The notes under the pieces were generated by a model, which saw only the letters and a list, made by a program, of their open reading frames with translations, made no database searches and was not told the DNA's origin. Of a stretch of DNA of 64,000 bases, positions 12,301 to 26,100 are shown one piece after another (position 1 is the stretch's first letter; each line of letters starts with the position of its first letter). The translations under genes and the position numbers were made by a program. The DNA lies in the NCBI RefSeq assembly GCF_963678975.1, contig NC_089281.1, forward strand, positions 11,640,818-11,704,817. Direction: 5' to 3'. This DNA comes from Dysidea avara. Taxonomy: Eukaryota > Porifera > Demospongiae > Dictyoceratida > Dysideidae.

Positions 12301-15065
12301 CACAAGTCTTGCTGCAAACACAGAAAAGCATGCTCAATTTGCAAACTTCAAAAATTCAATCCACAACACACAGTCAAATTTACAAGCCTATGTAGTGTAG
12401 TGTTGTATCACTGTACCTATTGCTTGTACATGATTTATTACCAATACAAATTGTTATAGGACAAAGTGGTATGGCAGAAGCCTTGCCAACCGCCAGTACA
12501 ATTCCCGGATGTGATGCTTACATAATATGAAGTATTTAGTTACATGGCACGTAGACAGACAAGCAGTTACCTTTCATTTGTGGAGCATCGACGTGATGTT
12601 GGATTACCATACTTCGGCAATGTACCCGTGAGGACTTCATACAGAGAATTGGCTCTCTTTGAGGGAACCCCGTCCCAGAATACAATACTAACTACTGTAC
12701 AGTTAGTATTGCATGTGTGATTCTTATGGTGGCGGAATAGCACAAGGAACAGCTCTTCCTTGCTAAGACGACGAATCACCTAAACAAACACAAAGTTGCT
12801 ATGTTACCGACTGGCATACCTCACTGGAATGTGAATACATACAAGAGTGACAATGATGTCAATTCTTAAGAGATTTTCAAAATTATCAGTACCTTTAAAT
12901 TACATATTTTAAAAGTAAATGGTAATGACTTAACCCACTATTAAAAGTATTTATTATTCATATCTCACATAAAAAAGATCATTTGGTTTCAAATAATGCA
13001 TCTATTATCTTAACAGTATTGAGTGATGTTATAGCCACAATGAGTAGTACATTGTAAACTGATGGAAATACAATTACTAGTACAAACAAGATCATGCTAC
13101 CCACACTACACACACGCACGCACACACTACAAAGGAAGCACTGATACTTACTGCTTCAGTTGTGGGACATCCATCAGCTGTCTGAGCTTCAATCCCAACG
13201 TAGGAGAGCTGCATGATAAAACAGAGTGTAAAAACTACCCACAGAGTAGGAGCACATAACATCCTCTTACCTCCAACATTCTCAATTGAACTCCACTAAC
13301 TTGAAACCTACAGATAAAGGAAAAGATACATTTAAATGACAAGGAACAACTTTACAAGAAAATCTATTGCACTATGGAAAACACAAATATAGTGTAATGT
13401 GTTTGTTGTTTGTACCTTTCTTCCAACACTTCTCTGAGTTCCTTCTCTGAGCCAGCAGCCCCCAAATGTATATAAAATGGACCATCATCTTCTTTCACTA
13501 TACAACATGTTTACACCAGTCAAAGTTGTGACCCATTAAGGTGCAACACATTTATGAACAAACTGGAGATGAACTAGCTGACATAAACAAACATCCCTTC
13601 AATGTCAACAAATCAGTCTATTCATGTTATATTACAAAATTATAACAAGTCTATGCAATCACCTTATATGGCAAATAGGGGAAGTCTTAAGTACACAGAG
13701 ACTTATAATTCTATGGACAAAGTTATATAAAGCTTCAATAGAAGCCCACACATCCAGTGCCTGCTAAGATAGGAAACAATTAAAGGACACTTAATTAACA
13801 TTACACAACACAATATGGCACATATTTGTAGAAATAAGTGTTAATTTGTAAATTCCACATCAAACAACAACTATTTGTACTTGGTTTGTTTGTTCTACAA
13901 GTGCACACAACATGGTTGGCATAACAATCTTGTACTGTTTACAAAACTAACCAGTGGGTGTAATATAAACAACAAACTTACCCTCACAGCCACAGGCATT
14001 TGGACCATTCTCTTTCTGTGGTGCAGACCGAAACTTCTTCCTAAGCTTCTGTGGATGTTAAAACAACTCAATTAATTCACTGACCGTTTAATTATTACTT
14101 ATAGTGTACTGTATAATGATAACGAGATGACCACTTTCGCCACATGAGTGACGTAATGAATTTTGTAACCAAAGCTTCCACAAGTAGCCTAACTCCCACG
14201 TATTTCAAACATTTTTCACCTCTACACTGCCATAATTGGAATACACGCTAATTGCTCCAATAAGCTTATATGATTACACCTATAGCTGTTATAATCATAC
14301 GGCTTTTTGATAAGGGGTTTCGGCTGGATGGATGTGTATTGGGTCGGTACAACAGCCAGTCAAGTGCATGTCTCACCTTTGCTGGTATGCCCGAGCCCTT
14401 CCCTTCAGGGGTATGGAACCCATTCAAGTGATCTTTCACCACAACTTCCTGATTGGTGCCATTCACTAGGGGATAATCCCCTACACTGTTGTTGAACAAG
14501 TGTCGACGCACTGCATTTGCAGTGAAATTTTTCTTCCTCAGAGCTGGTTCAGTCTAAAGTGCACAGAGAAACAGATAGTGGAAGTACATTATTAATATTG
14601 TATATCATAAAAACCACAAGATAAATGGGCGTTCATGTATGTATTCACACAAGTTAATGCACGTTTTAACTTGCTAATGCCAACCTTTGGGGCCCTCTTC
14701 AGTGCCTCGCAGCGTCTTTTTCTACAAATCTGGCTGTTGTTCGGGTGCATACATGCGCTGCAAATTCCACATTTATCTTCGGGTTTCCTTAAACACCCAG
14801 AACATTCGCCACAACGTTTTCTCCTGTTGCGTTTAGTTATCGAAGAAAGTTGGGACGTTAAAGGAGCAGGTAACTGTTTCTCTGTCGTCTTTACTTCAGG
14901 CGAATTTTGTTCTGTGCTCGGAACAGCGACAGAAGGCGATGTAGTCGGAGAGGGCGTTTCTTCCACTACAGGTTTAAGGTCTACAGATGGGGGTCTCATT
15001 ATGAACGGCAGACCCGGAATGCCAGAGCCGTTAAAAAATCTGTAGGGATGATACATCACTGCCAT
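9397..15065 (-). CDS. TET: TET methylcytosine dioxygenase with CXXC domain
   Basis: This Fe(II)/2-oxoglutarate enzyme oxidises 5-methylcytosine in DNA. Eleven exons join in phase to 864 residues: 15065-14685, 14553-14377, 14048-13982, 13497-13416, 13307-13271, 13208-13152, 12779-12571, 12311-12164, 12081-11992, 11938-11801 and 10605-9397. A CXXC zinc finger spans residues 80-124, with Cys 85, 88, 91, 99, 102, 105, 114 and 119; it ends [14 protein letters not shown], as in TET1/3. The Cys-rich region includes [34 protein letters not shown] and [11 protein letters not shown]. The double-stranded beta-helix keeps iron ligands H450-x-D452 (AHSHFDRYN) and H672 ([12 protein letters not shown]), and the 2-oxoglutarate contacts R687/S689 ([11 protein letters not shown]). 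The low-complexity insert between the two halves is only about 165 residues, far shorter than in vertebrates. A charged, coiled-coil-like segment (about 705-750) precedes an unfamiliar tail. The start is the first ATG before the CXXC exon. Confidence 0.95.
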
Positions 15066-17144
15066 TCTCCTTCAAATTTATCTTTTCTTCTTTTTTCAGT
15101 AAATCAATCTAATCATTTCTCTGAGGCTGTAAAGAAAATTAGACGATCACATCGCTTCTTCAAGACAAGGTCGATAATCAGAAAGTTTCGTTAAAACAGT
15201 TACTTACAAATATCACATTCAAACGAGTGAAATAAAATCTATAATTAAACTATAATACAATCTTTACGAAAATACCACACAATTATAGTTTCCCCGCAAT
15301 GCACTCTCCAACCTTCTCCTAGTGACGTAACATCCTATTTGATTGACGCAATACAAGACTCGCAATCACGCAATAACTTCTTGCTAGAAAGCAGCTAAAG
15401 CATACGAATTAGTAATGTAGTAGTAGCAACCAAAGCTAGAATTAAAATATGGGTTACATTTTCTTGATTTTCCTTGCTTTTATCAAGCTAGAGATGTGAT
15501 ATAAAGTAAAGCAACATGTACAGCCTTGTAAAGCAACAACATTACGATGACTGCAGTCACTAACTGGGTGGAACAATTACCAAGTCAATGCCATAACCAA
15601 AAAGCTACATTTAACAAGTTAGTGAATTGAAGTCTACAAGTTGCCATGACCAGCTGCATGAGGTAGAACACTTGTTCTCACAGCTGATGTTCTGTGAGAT
15701 AGGTTACTACTGGTACATGCAGGTATTAACAAGTCTCACAGAAGGTTCTCATGTTTAGTTTAATAGGATACTTGGTACAAGATCACAATTTGTCAATTCT
15801 TCAATATCATCATCACATCAAGCGTTACAGGAAGTTGTGAGTATGTAGCACATTAACAAATCCATTTTATAATTCTTATGGCTTTCAGGCATAATCTTAC
15901 AACATATACCAGAGCCATTTAGCTAGGTAGCTATAGCAAGAGTAAAAGTACTATTGGCAAAAGTCAACACTTATATAACAAGTCAGGGATTTCTCAGGGG
16001 ACTAGCGTTGTGTTAACAAGTACTGAGACTTTTGACTGTTGTATTTTGTAGGTGGTGAGTGCTGGAGGTCTGGGGGGGGGGGGGGGGGAGGAGAGAGGTA
16101 GAGGGCATATCCTGTCAAATATTTGTAGTAGATATAATTTGACACCTAAAGTTGTGGTGTGACAAGCTGTTAAAACTTATTGAATGAGAGAAAATTATGA
16201 TAACTTTGGTAATGTGAAGATTCGCCCCAGCTTAGGCACAAAAAGTCATTTCATGGTGTAGCATTTGTAATTATCTGCTTAACCAATGCAGCATGGATTG
16301 TGTAAGTTAGATTATATAGTGTGAAATTGTAGACAGAGCCAAGTAAGTATAAACATTGCTAGTAAATCGTGCTCAGTTGTAACCTTGCAAGCCATCAAAT
16401 CAATGTGATAGCTGAATGTGGTATCAACTAGCTTCAGTAGCTTGTTAATAAACTGGTTAAATGTGACAGCCTGGTAGCCAAGTAGCTATAATTTCCAGGT
16501 AATGTTTACCTTCGTCAATGATTTCCCACCCTAATACAAACAAAGTTACACAATCCTTGGCTAACCTACTAACAGATTTGGACTAGCTGACCCTAACACT
16601 GCACCCAGCAGGTAAATATGTCAGGCCGTTGTCATGGAGTCAATGGCTTGGTGACGAGTCATTAGTACTTCTCTACCAACAGATGTGATGACACCTACAA
16701 ATAAATGACCTGACTGACCTATGTACCTGGTGAATCATGACATGTCATCATTATGACATAAGGGTAGAAGTGACAAACAGGTATACTGTGACACATACTA
16801 TATGTATATAATAGGAACAGGTTTGTATACAAACACTCAGGACATTTACCTGTGTGTATAACACATAAGATGTCCTAGTCATCATTTATCATGAGAAATA
16901 TAACCCTTGTGTCGGGCTCGCCTCGTACATACATTCCATTGGCAGGCCATAAATCAGCTTGGAAGTAGCACTGAGCTTGTTAGTACCTATATTTGGTAGG
17001 CCGAAGCTGGTGTAATTAATACAATCACTCAATACGTATGAGCTCATTATTACATGCATGTATTAAACAGGTTTAGAGTGTTGATATACACTGATAGTCA
17101 AAGACTCACGTGATAGCTGACAATGGTGCGCTGCTAAGGGGGCT
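15066..17144. promoter_or_regulatory. Head-to-head spacer between TET and SMG6
   Basis: This 2.08-kb region separates the divergent TET and SMG6 start codons; no gene was recognised in it. A likely TET promoter lies at about 15290-15390: the base composition rises in CpG there and holds TGACGTAA (CRE-like, about 15322) and ATTGACGCAAT. Near SMG6, CACGTG (an E-box) occurs at about 17108. A run of about 16 G residues lies near 16074-16089. The remainder is AT-rich with no recognised repeat. Confidence 0.5.
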
Positions 17145-20100
17145 ATGTCCATTTCTCGACGTACAGATGACGCGAGTAGGAGAGTAAATGATGTAGCAAA
17201 CGTCTGTGATTCTAACAGCCCGAATTCAACCCGGGAACTTTTGCGAACGGGCGTAGTGCAGCAGCTAGCTAACACCCAAAGGGAGACGGGTGAATATAGA
17301 CAAAAAAAACATGGCAAGGCAAACAGTAGAAAGGTAGAAACGAGCGGCGGAGATTTGACATTTGTTACGAGCAGTTTGTCATCCCAAATAACGCCCACCA
17401 AAGATTTAATACATTCAAGCACGGATGAAATTGGTGCAATGAAAGAGACGCATGGCGTGTTGAGAGTACCAGAAGGCGTCAGGAAATCTCAGTCACCCAA
17501 GAGAGATGCAGTGAGTGCTTCAATTAACCATGGAAGGAAGGGGGCTGGTGAAGTCATGAGTGAGATAACAGCTCATGAAACTGATCTTAATAACTTGGTA
17601 TCACGATGGTCTGGAGATGCTAGCAAGTTTCAACGCATCACAGAAATTTGGTGAGTATACAATAGTAGAATACACACTGAAGTATATCAACTGTATACAT
17701 GCACACAGATGCATGTTTCCCTCGTAATACACACACTGCACATTATCATACCATTGTGTCTGTGTCGTAACTGGTATTAAACGGCTTCATTGGGATGTTG
17801 TACATGTGCTTTGTCGCACTTCTAAGGTCTAATGACTTTATTTTCGTAAATATTTTGTAATTGAAGTCAATTACAACTGATCATTGATTGCTTGCGATTC
17901 AGTAATCTACAAGTGTCATTTAGGCAGCGTGTTTGTAATTAAATTTTAACTTTGTAAGTGTGCCTAACCACAAATTTAAAGAGCGCAAATTACTTATGAC
18001 AGCTATGCTGCAAATTTGTTTGCTGATTACATTCAGCTTCAAATATGAATACACCTGTACATATGGGCTGTTATTTAACCCTTTGATTTAGCAAACTGTT
18101 GATTGGGTTAGTGAATTTTGCATTTTTTTGTACAGATCACAATAATGTGTAAGCCTTGACATGTTTGTCTTAAGTATCGTGCCTCAAGATTTTTGTTAAG
18201 ATTGTATATCAAATTCAGCAACAACAGTGTGCTGTTTAATTTCCGTTCACACTGGAACATATAGCGCATACACAAAACTTTATTGGCATATATATATATA
18301 CTGCAGCTGAATTGACAATTGCCTGAATTCTAATGCAATATTGTACAGTATTTGTGACCGTCTCAGTGAAAACTCGTCTAGTTCGCACAAGCATGTGTTT
18401 TGAGAAAAACGAATTTAAAAAAAAATTGGTGAAATTATGTGTTACAAAGAAAATTTTACACAAATTTTAATCGAGCCATTACTCAGAGAAGGAAAATCAT
18501 TTAAACCTATACACCATCTTATTCGCCTACTCATGGGGAGTTCAAAATCTTTGTTTGATTTCTGTAGTCCCAATGGTTTGCGTGTCGCGTGCGTTTGTTT
18601 ACGATGCGGTAGACATAAACAAAATCGTTTCTGTTTCTTCAATAAAACCACCTTCATACACCTATGTGTAAGTAACTGCTGGGTGAAAACTAAACCTTGG
18701 TCGATTTGCTGATCCATGGTGAGCATTGTAAGCCGAATCCTAACTCTGTAGACTAATCCAAATGGAAGTTATGGCTGCGAATGTAAGTGCCTGTAGTTTA
18801 TTTTTAGTATAGTCACTGTACAAATCGATTTCCTTGCATTTCCTACTGTCTAGTGCTGTAATTCCAAAACTACTCACTATAATTGACTGAAACTTTGGTG
18901 AACCATTCCTTGAACAATGTAGATAACGCTGAGAAATTTAAAAAAAAAATGAACTAGACGGGTAGATGGTCACAGTGTTAGTAGCTAAGCTTACTGAATG
19001 GCATCCTACTTGATTATTTATAAAAGTGAATATTAATATCAAGAGTTGATAATAAGAGGAGAGTGTCTAACACAATACAAAGTCTCTACAAATGCTCTCC
19101 TATTATTAACTCTTGCTAATACTCTATAGCCTTCATTTACAGTAAGTTTAAATGTCATTATTGTTGTAAGTTGATATGAACAAGGAGATATCTTTCACGT
19201 TGTTCAGTATTTGCCATTGTACATATCTAGCCCTTTGTTTGTGGTAACATAATAAGGTACTGCATGTTAATGTGCACTCCTACAAAGTTGTGGAACTTAT
19301 CACTCCAACCTTTGCTCTAACTCCAGCAATTCACTGAAGCCATGAGCCTCCAGAAAACTTTTTGCTGCTTTCAGAGGCTAACTCTATGTAAATAGCTTGT
19401 AGTAAATTTGAGGTAATTTTATAATATTTGTAGTGTACAACTGCAGCAGTTATGGAAAGACATTATTAGGAGCAAGGTTGATCTCGGGGACTGCACTCGG
19501 ATATGGCAGAATTGTCACTACGTTGTAACTGAAGGTACAAGGAGACGACTAGCAAGGAAATCTTTCAAAGGTACTCTACCTAATGAGATTAGCTGCCCAT
19601 TGTTTTTGAAATATTTGAAGCCAGTTTAGTGTCGGTTGTTAGGCAGTTGGTATGCTTGTGGCGGGAATTTCAGAACCAAACGTTGTTTTGAAACATTGCC
19701 TATTTTGTGTAGATGTTTTGTCTTAGCTAACATTTGTGAGGTGTCCAGCTGTATCTCAGCAAAGTGGGATGTTTTATATTTTGTTTCAATTGAAGAATGT
19801 TGGGTATAGCTTGTTGCAAAGGACACTCTGAAATGTGGACACCTGGCAAGACTTATCCATCCATTTGTAAATTTTACTGTACACACCTGAAATGAGGACA
19901 TTTTGATAATCAGTCCAAGCTTCATATATTCAGGCCACCCCACTACCGTTATAGTAGAAGTGTTCAAGCTGAAATATAGTGACATCAAATAGGAAATGAG
20001 TTTGTGAAGGTCGCTTTGCTGTTGCTAACCTTTCTTCCTGAAAGCAAAAGGTATAATTTTCCTGGAAGTATGGCAGTTTGAATTATACAGACCATTGTGG

Positions 20101-23100
20101 CCACTCATAATTGATAGGCCTCTATTTTTAATGTTGTTCATGAATTTGAATTTGCTGTTTCTTTTTAAGTCTTCATTTCTAGGTATGGTGGGGGTATACA
20201 TGATATTGTTGTGATGTAGGTAATTTGAAGGAAGAGTTTCTCAGCTTCTTGGAATCATCAATACAATATTATACTGGTCTAATGGAGTTGCTGGAGGGAG
20301 CCAGTGAAGGTCAAAGTAAAAGAAAGGTAAATTGTGTTGTACATCTTGCTGTGTATTCTAGAGGAGACCCATTAGGACCATTTCCTATAAGGAGACCTGT
20401 TACATCTATTAATGTGTGTTATCTTTGTAGGAGAAAATCAATGTCTTGCTATGCCACCACTTTAACATCTACATCGGAGACTTGTATCGCTATCGAGAAC
20501 AACTAGTACCTAAGCCTGATTGGGGAAAGCCACGCAGGTAGGTCCTACTTTGTGATTGTGGTATTGTATTGTATTGTATTGAAGCACCTCATATTATTAT
20601 CCTGGAAGAGTGCTCGCACTTTTTTTAATGATGGGATATGTGCTACAAGTAGGAAGCTATAGAATGACTCATTTTTTGCTAGCTTGTGTTTTGTATGCAA
20701 ACTTGCCAGCTAATTGAGGCACTAGCTATACCATCAAGTTGTATAAACAGTAAATAACTTGGCCACTTAAACTGACCAAAGTAAAGCCCGTTGGTCAGGC
20801 AGTGAGACATTTGTTAATTTGTTTCCTTCTTTATTGTTTCAGCTACTATTTGAGGGCACAGCAGCTGGCTCCAAGGAATGGCAAGCCATACAACCAGCTT
20901 GCAGTGATTGCTATCCATGCAGTGAGTCAGATATATGTGTGTATGTGTGTAAGCTAGGAGCCTATTAAATGTGTGTGAAGATTTATTGAATTTGCTATAG
21001 TTAACTTTTTGTGTTAATCAGCTGTTGGATTAGACAATGTTAATTTTACACTGTGCAAAAAACAATTAGTTTTTGACAAAGGGCATTTAGAAGCTGATAA
21101 AGTAAATTATGATTTAGCTACTTACATGATGATGTATTATTCATTAAGTGTGACAGAAAGTCTAAAACACACTGGTCATACTGGTTTCGCTTTTGAAGAG
21201 GATGTCTTTGTTTGCTTTGAAGAATCCAGTGGTTTTATTACTGTTTTAGCAACAGGAACAAAATGGATTCCTTAGAACTTGAAAAAGTGAAAAACAGGGC
21301 AACCTTATTAAATTGAAGTTACCAGGCGTGGCTTGTGTGCACACACTATTCTTTTCAGCTCAATTTCATTAGGATGTCACATGAAAAGTTTGTGTGCTCC
21401 AAAGGGTGGGAATTTATCAGCTCCTGGAGGATATTTTCATCCTGTGAAAGTTCAATGAGGAAGTTAGGGACTTGTTGAATATGTATTGATTGCCACCACA
21501 TGTGTGTGTTGTGCACACACTACATGCATGTATACGTGTGCATGTACATATGCTACAATATAGATATGTGTTGTTACAGCATCGTCGGTTGGATGCTGTC
21601 TATTACTACATCAGAAGTCTCACAGCCAGCAATCCCTTCCTATCAGCTAAGGAGAGCCTTGCAGCTCTCTTTGATGAAACCAGCAAGAAGGTAGCTATAT
21701 TATTGTACTGTCTGTGTAGCCTATATATTCTTTATAAGGCAGAAATGGAAGATGAGAAGCTGAAAATGGATGAGGAGAAAAGAAGGAAAAGGAGTGAGCG
21801 TAAGCAGAGGAGACAAGACAAACAGTCAAGTGACTTAAGGTGTGGGTGATAGTTGCCGAGTAGTATTGTAACATCTCTTTTAGTAAAGAGGTATGGGTGC
21901 TGCCATGGCAGGTGGATAAATTGGAGGATGTTCTGATATCATCGGCACGGCCTGTAAATGACACACACTCCTCACCATCTCCCTTAAAGGTAGCTGTGTC
22001 ATTAGAGCACCCAAGTTCTGAGGTGTGTACTGAGAAACAGTGTGTACAGCGTATGTAACTTTTTCTTATGACAACTTATGTGTACACAGTTACACCACTC
22101 ACACGTGTACATGCCACACACACATGCCGTATATTGCTGTATAAAAGCCTGGGTTTTTGTTTCCTTTCCAACCAGCTTTAAATGAGTAGGACATTTAGTC
22201 AAGACCAGGTGTTTATTTTGGGTAGGTATAATTATAAGTGACATTCGGCATTTAATTGAATTTGGATGAAAATGTTGTATCGGTAAGCATGGAGGGTGTG
22301 TTATTACTGGTAAAGTCCTCAATCCCTGATGCCTGATTACTTGTAGTACCTTATGGTTCTATTGTTGATAATTTGAAGAAGCAGCAGCAGCAAGGAAAGT
22401 AGCCACTATCAGCAGACTCCATTAATATATAGCCTGGCCTATGTTTGAGACCAGGTGCTTATTTTTTCCATATGTGCTAGAAGCACCCACACCTTATAGT
22501 TGTTTATTTGAACCTGGCTTTTACACGAGAAATACGGTACATGTAGGCGGACAATTTTAAAAGTACACTTTTCATCATTCGTGATTAAGTATGAGCTCTT
22601 TGTTTGGACAGCTGAAGATGAAGTGCACTTTGTCCTCATTATATTGTTATCAGACAACCACAAATTTATTACATTAGCATGACATTAGTGATTGAGAACT
22701 GTGATAATTGAATAATTGTGACTCTCCCTTAGCTAATGAAGAACCTGGTGGCCAGTATGCTGATTGTGCATGGAAAATTTTTTACCAAAATTGGGTATGT
22801 ATTTTGTGTGAGTGAAGTACAGTGTGTATGTGTTGTTTGTGTGTGTGTGTGTGTGTATGTGTTGTGTGTGTGTGTTTGTGTGTATGTGTGTGTTAGTGGT
22901 ATCTGTAGCGGCAAGATTTGTGTCGTTTTCCAGTTTAGAGAGAATCAATGATGCTGTTGAGAAGTGTCTTGCTCTTTGGAAACAAGTACTCCATTATCAA
23001 TTGTCCACTCAAGACACATCACGCTTCATGAAGATATTGGTGCTTTGCTTCTTCTCAATGCACAATGCAGCAGAAAGAGAACAGGGTAAATTAGTAGAAC

Positions 23101-26100
23101 AAACATCTGTTTACAGATGTTCACATTTGACATGTCATAGTTTATGTCACTGGGTCTGGGCACTTAAGTTACTTATAAGTGTTGCTTGGTATGATAATGT
23201 TTTCTTAATTAGCGACCTGAATTAATGGAGGAAAAAACTATTTAACAATTATGTAAGTATATGTGTATTACCTCATCTAATGAAGATGCTTAGTATGGTA
23301 CCAAGCACTGCAACCCACACTTGCACACGTGCATGTGTATGCACATTTACACTCACAGACACATACTACAGTCCCTCAGTATGCATCTACGTACTGTGTC
23401 ACACATACTAGGTGTACGGTGGACATGTTTATTTGGTTCATTACTGCATTACATACAGGTGTATTTGTAATTTTATGTCTAGAAAACAGCATTGCTTCAT
23501 TCCTATAATATTATTTCTTTTAGCTTCTAGGCCAGCTTGCCTATACTACTGTGGTTTAGCTGGCTCCTTTGTGCTGCAGTTTCTTCATGGAACAGTGCAA
23601 GTCTGCAATAGTGCACTGTCAGCATTTGGTCAGAAGGAAGCTGAATTAAATGCTGACAAAAAGGGAACTACACCAGGTAATGATAATGAAGACTCAGAGG
23701 AACTACAGTCTTTGCTTGATCTTCTTGCTTGTCATTTGCCACTGATTAAGATATGGTTTGACTGGCTGTGTTGCCAGCTAAGACTGTGGTATGACTGTAG
23801 TCAACAGATCAACAATGCTACGCAGTGAGTGATGAGAGTGATGTGTTTTTAGTCTTTTATGTGTGTTTGTGTTTAAGGCAAGAGTTTTGGATGGCTAGTG
23901 AATGTTTGCTGAATCATCTGGCAGGGCTTGAGACCAGCCTGGGTTCACGGTCTACTGCGGGTAAGTCCTGAATGTGACATAGGCACACACACTTCATACT
24001 CAAAGTTTTGTGGTGCAGCGGTGGTTAGGGTAATACCCTTTCATTTCCCCTACAGCTATGATGATAACTGTCCACCTGTGGGAGGACAAGTCCTTGGCAG
24101 GTTTCATACCACTCAAGGCTCTGGCCTACTCTTCAGAAGGTGTTAACCACAAGGTATGTTTACCCATACAGTGATGTTGTGGTGTCTTTGGCTGTCAATA
24201 GAAAACATACAAGTATTGTCATTATGATTATGGTCTGCTCTGTTGAACAACCAGTAATGATATTCATGATGGTATAAATACTTCATGTTGCTATGCCAAT
24301 AATGTGTGGTATTCTACGACAAGGCTTGGCTTCCGTGTCTGAGTTGTGTTATGTTGTACAACCTCTTTAGTCTGGACGTTTTGGGCCTACGGACAGTAAC
24401 AGACTGTTCAGATAAACGTGTGATCTCTAAATACAACACAACTTGAAGAGATAGCCTTTTATACAGTGGCATCTAAGATATTGCCTTGACTATACAGAGC
24501 ATCGTACAGATTTATTATCTTGTTATGGTTAATATGTATGGATTAGTGCAGTTATGTCATATATATGTTAAGTCAAGTGAACATTTTGCTTGTACCTGTA
24601 ATTTTATTTGCAGAATGTGTTTGCTGAGGGTGTCCATCGAATTGTGACCATTTTACGCACCTGTGAACGTCTGTTTGCTAAGCCAGATAGCAGCAGTGAG
24701 AGTGTCTGGACTCTGCCTTTGCTGTTTGATGGCGTAAAGTTCATTTATCAATCACACATGCCAACATCGTCCTCCACCAAGACAGACAACAGTGTTGTAG
24801 CAGTAGTTACTGACCAGAGCAATACTGACAATCTTGAGGTTTGTATGCTATAATAGTATTTCCTATTTAAAGCACACCTCAGTAGTAGTTGCTTTTGTAA
24901 TAGTTTTGTCAAACTTGTCTAGAATAGGTCTGGTTGTTCTAAGTGTTACTCACTAAGTGATGTGTTTTGGAGAACCAATATATGCACTATGTATCTTGTG
25001 GCCAGCTTTGTGACGAGTATTTTTATATTAAAATCATAGTATCTAAAAATTACTATATATATACCCGTGGCAATGATATCTGTTAACTTCAGCTAGCATA
25101 GGCTGCATGTGAAATTTGATCCAGTTCATACTGAACTAATGTACACATTGAAATCTCGTTAATTAATAAATAGGGTTACCTATGATACAGTACCTACCTA
25201 TATGGTTTCAGTATTGAAATTATGTTGATCTGTTCATGAGGTACACCTTGAGGTGGTCAGGAAGTAATAAACACAAGTAAACTGTTGCTATTTCAACTAT
25301 CCACAGGAGCACAGCAGCTCGGACAGTGACAGTGTTATAGTAGAAGATGACAGCAGTGAAGATGAAGCACCACCACCACCACATCTACAGTCACCAGTAT
25401 TAGGACAAGAGGCTTCACTATCAGACATAGACAGGTTGAGAATTGAGAAAGAACGTCTAACAAGGAAGTTACAAACTCAACAACAGACCCAACAAGACAT
25501 TGAGGTACTTACTGGCCACCCACACAGTGTGGGTATATCCTACTTTGTACACTTTATTAAAGTTGTTTAATAGCAATACTTTATTAGCTAGGGCTTCTTT
25601 CTTTAAACATTTGTACTTTTTCTTTTGAATGTCTTTAACTTTGATCACTAAATCATTGCAAAAAATTATATGATTTGAACATTCTGAAAACTTTTGAGTG
25701 TCTTCTATAAGGAAGCTTTGTTATTTAGTATTATTTTATTATTGTCTCTCCCCCCTCTCAGAATGTCCTTGAGGCACGGAGCAAGCAAGAAGTACACCAC
25801 CAAAGAGTTGTCATACCCAAATATGTTGTCCCAGATACCAATTGCTTCATCTATGACCTTGTCTCCATCCAGCACATTGTAGCCTCAGGCCATTTCACTG
25901 TTGTCATACCGTTAACAGGTAGGTACATTGCCTTATTTTGTTATGTAACTACTATTATTAGTATGCAATACATGTGTAATTGTCACAATTGTTTATGTAT
26001 TATAGCAAAACCTTCTTAGTAAATGTACTCCATGCACAGCTTCCAACTAACCTAATGTTCTGCTTGAAGATTTATATAATAACGTAATATTATAAATGTA

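Noticed and set aside
18437-18726. About 90-codon frames on both strands in the first SMG6 intron
   Set aside because: Neither translation resembles a known protein. Both strands are open over the same bases, as expected by chance in low-stop sequence.
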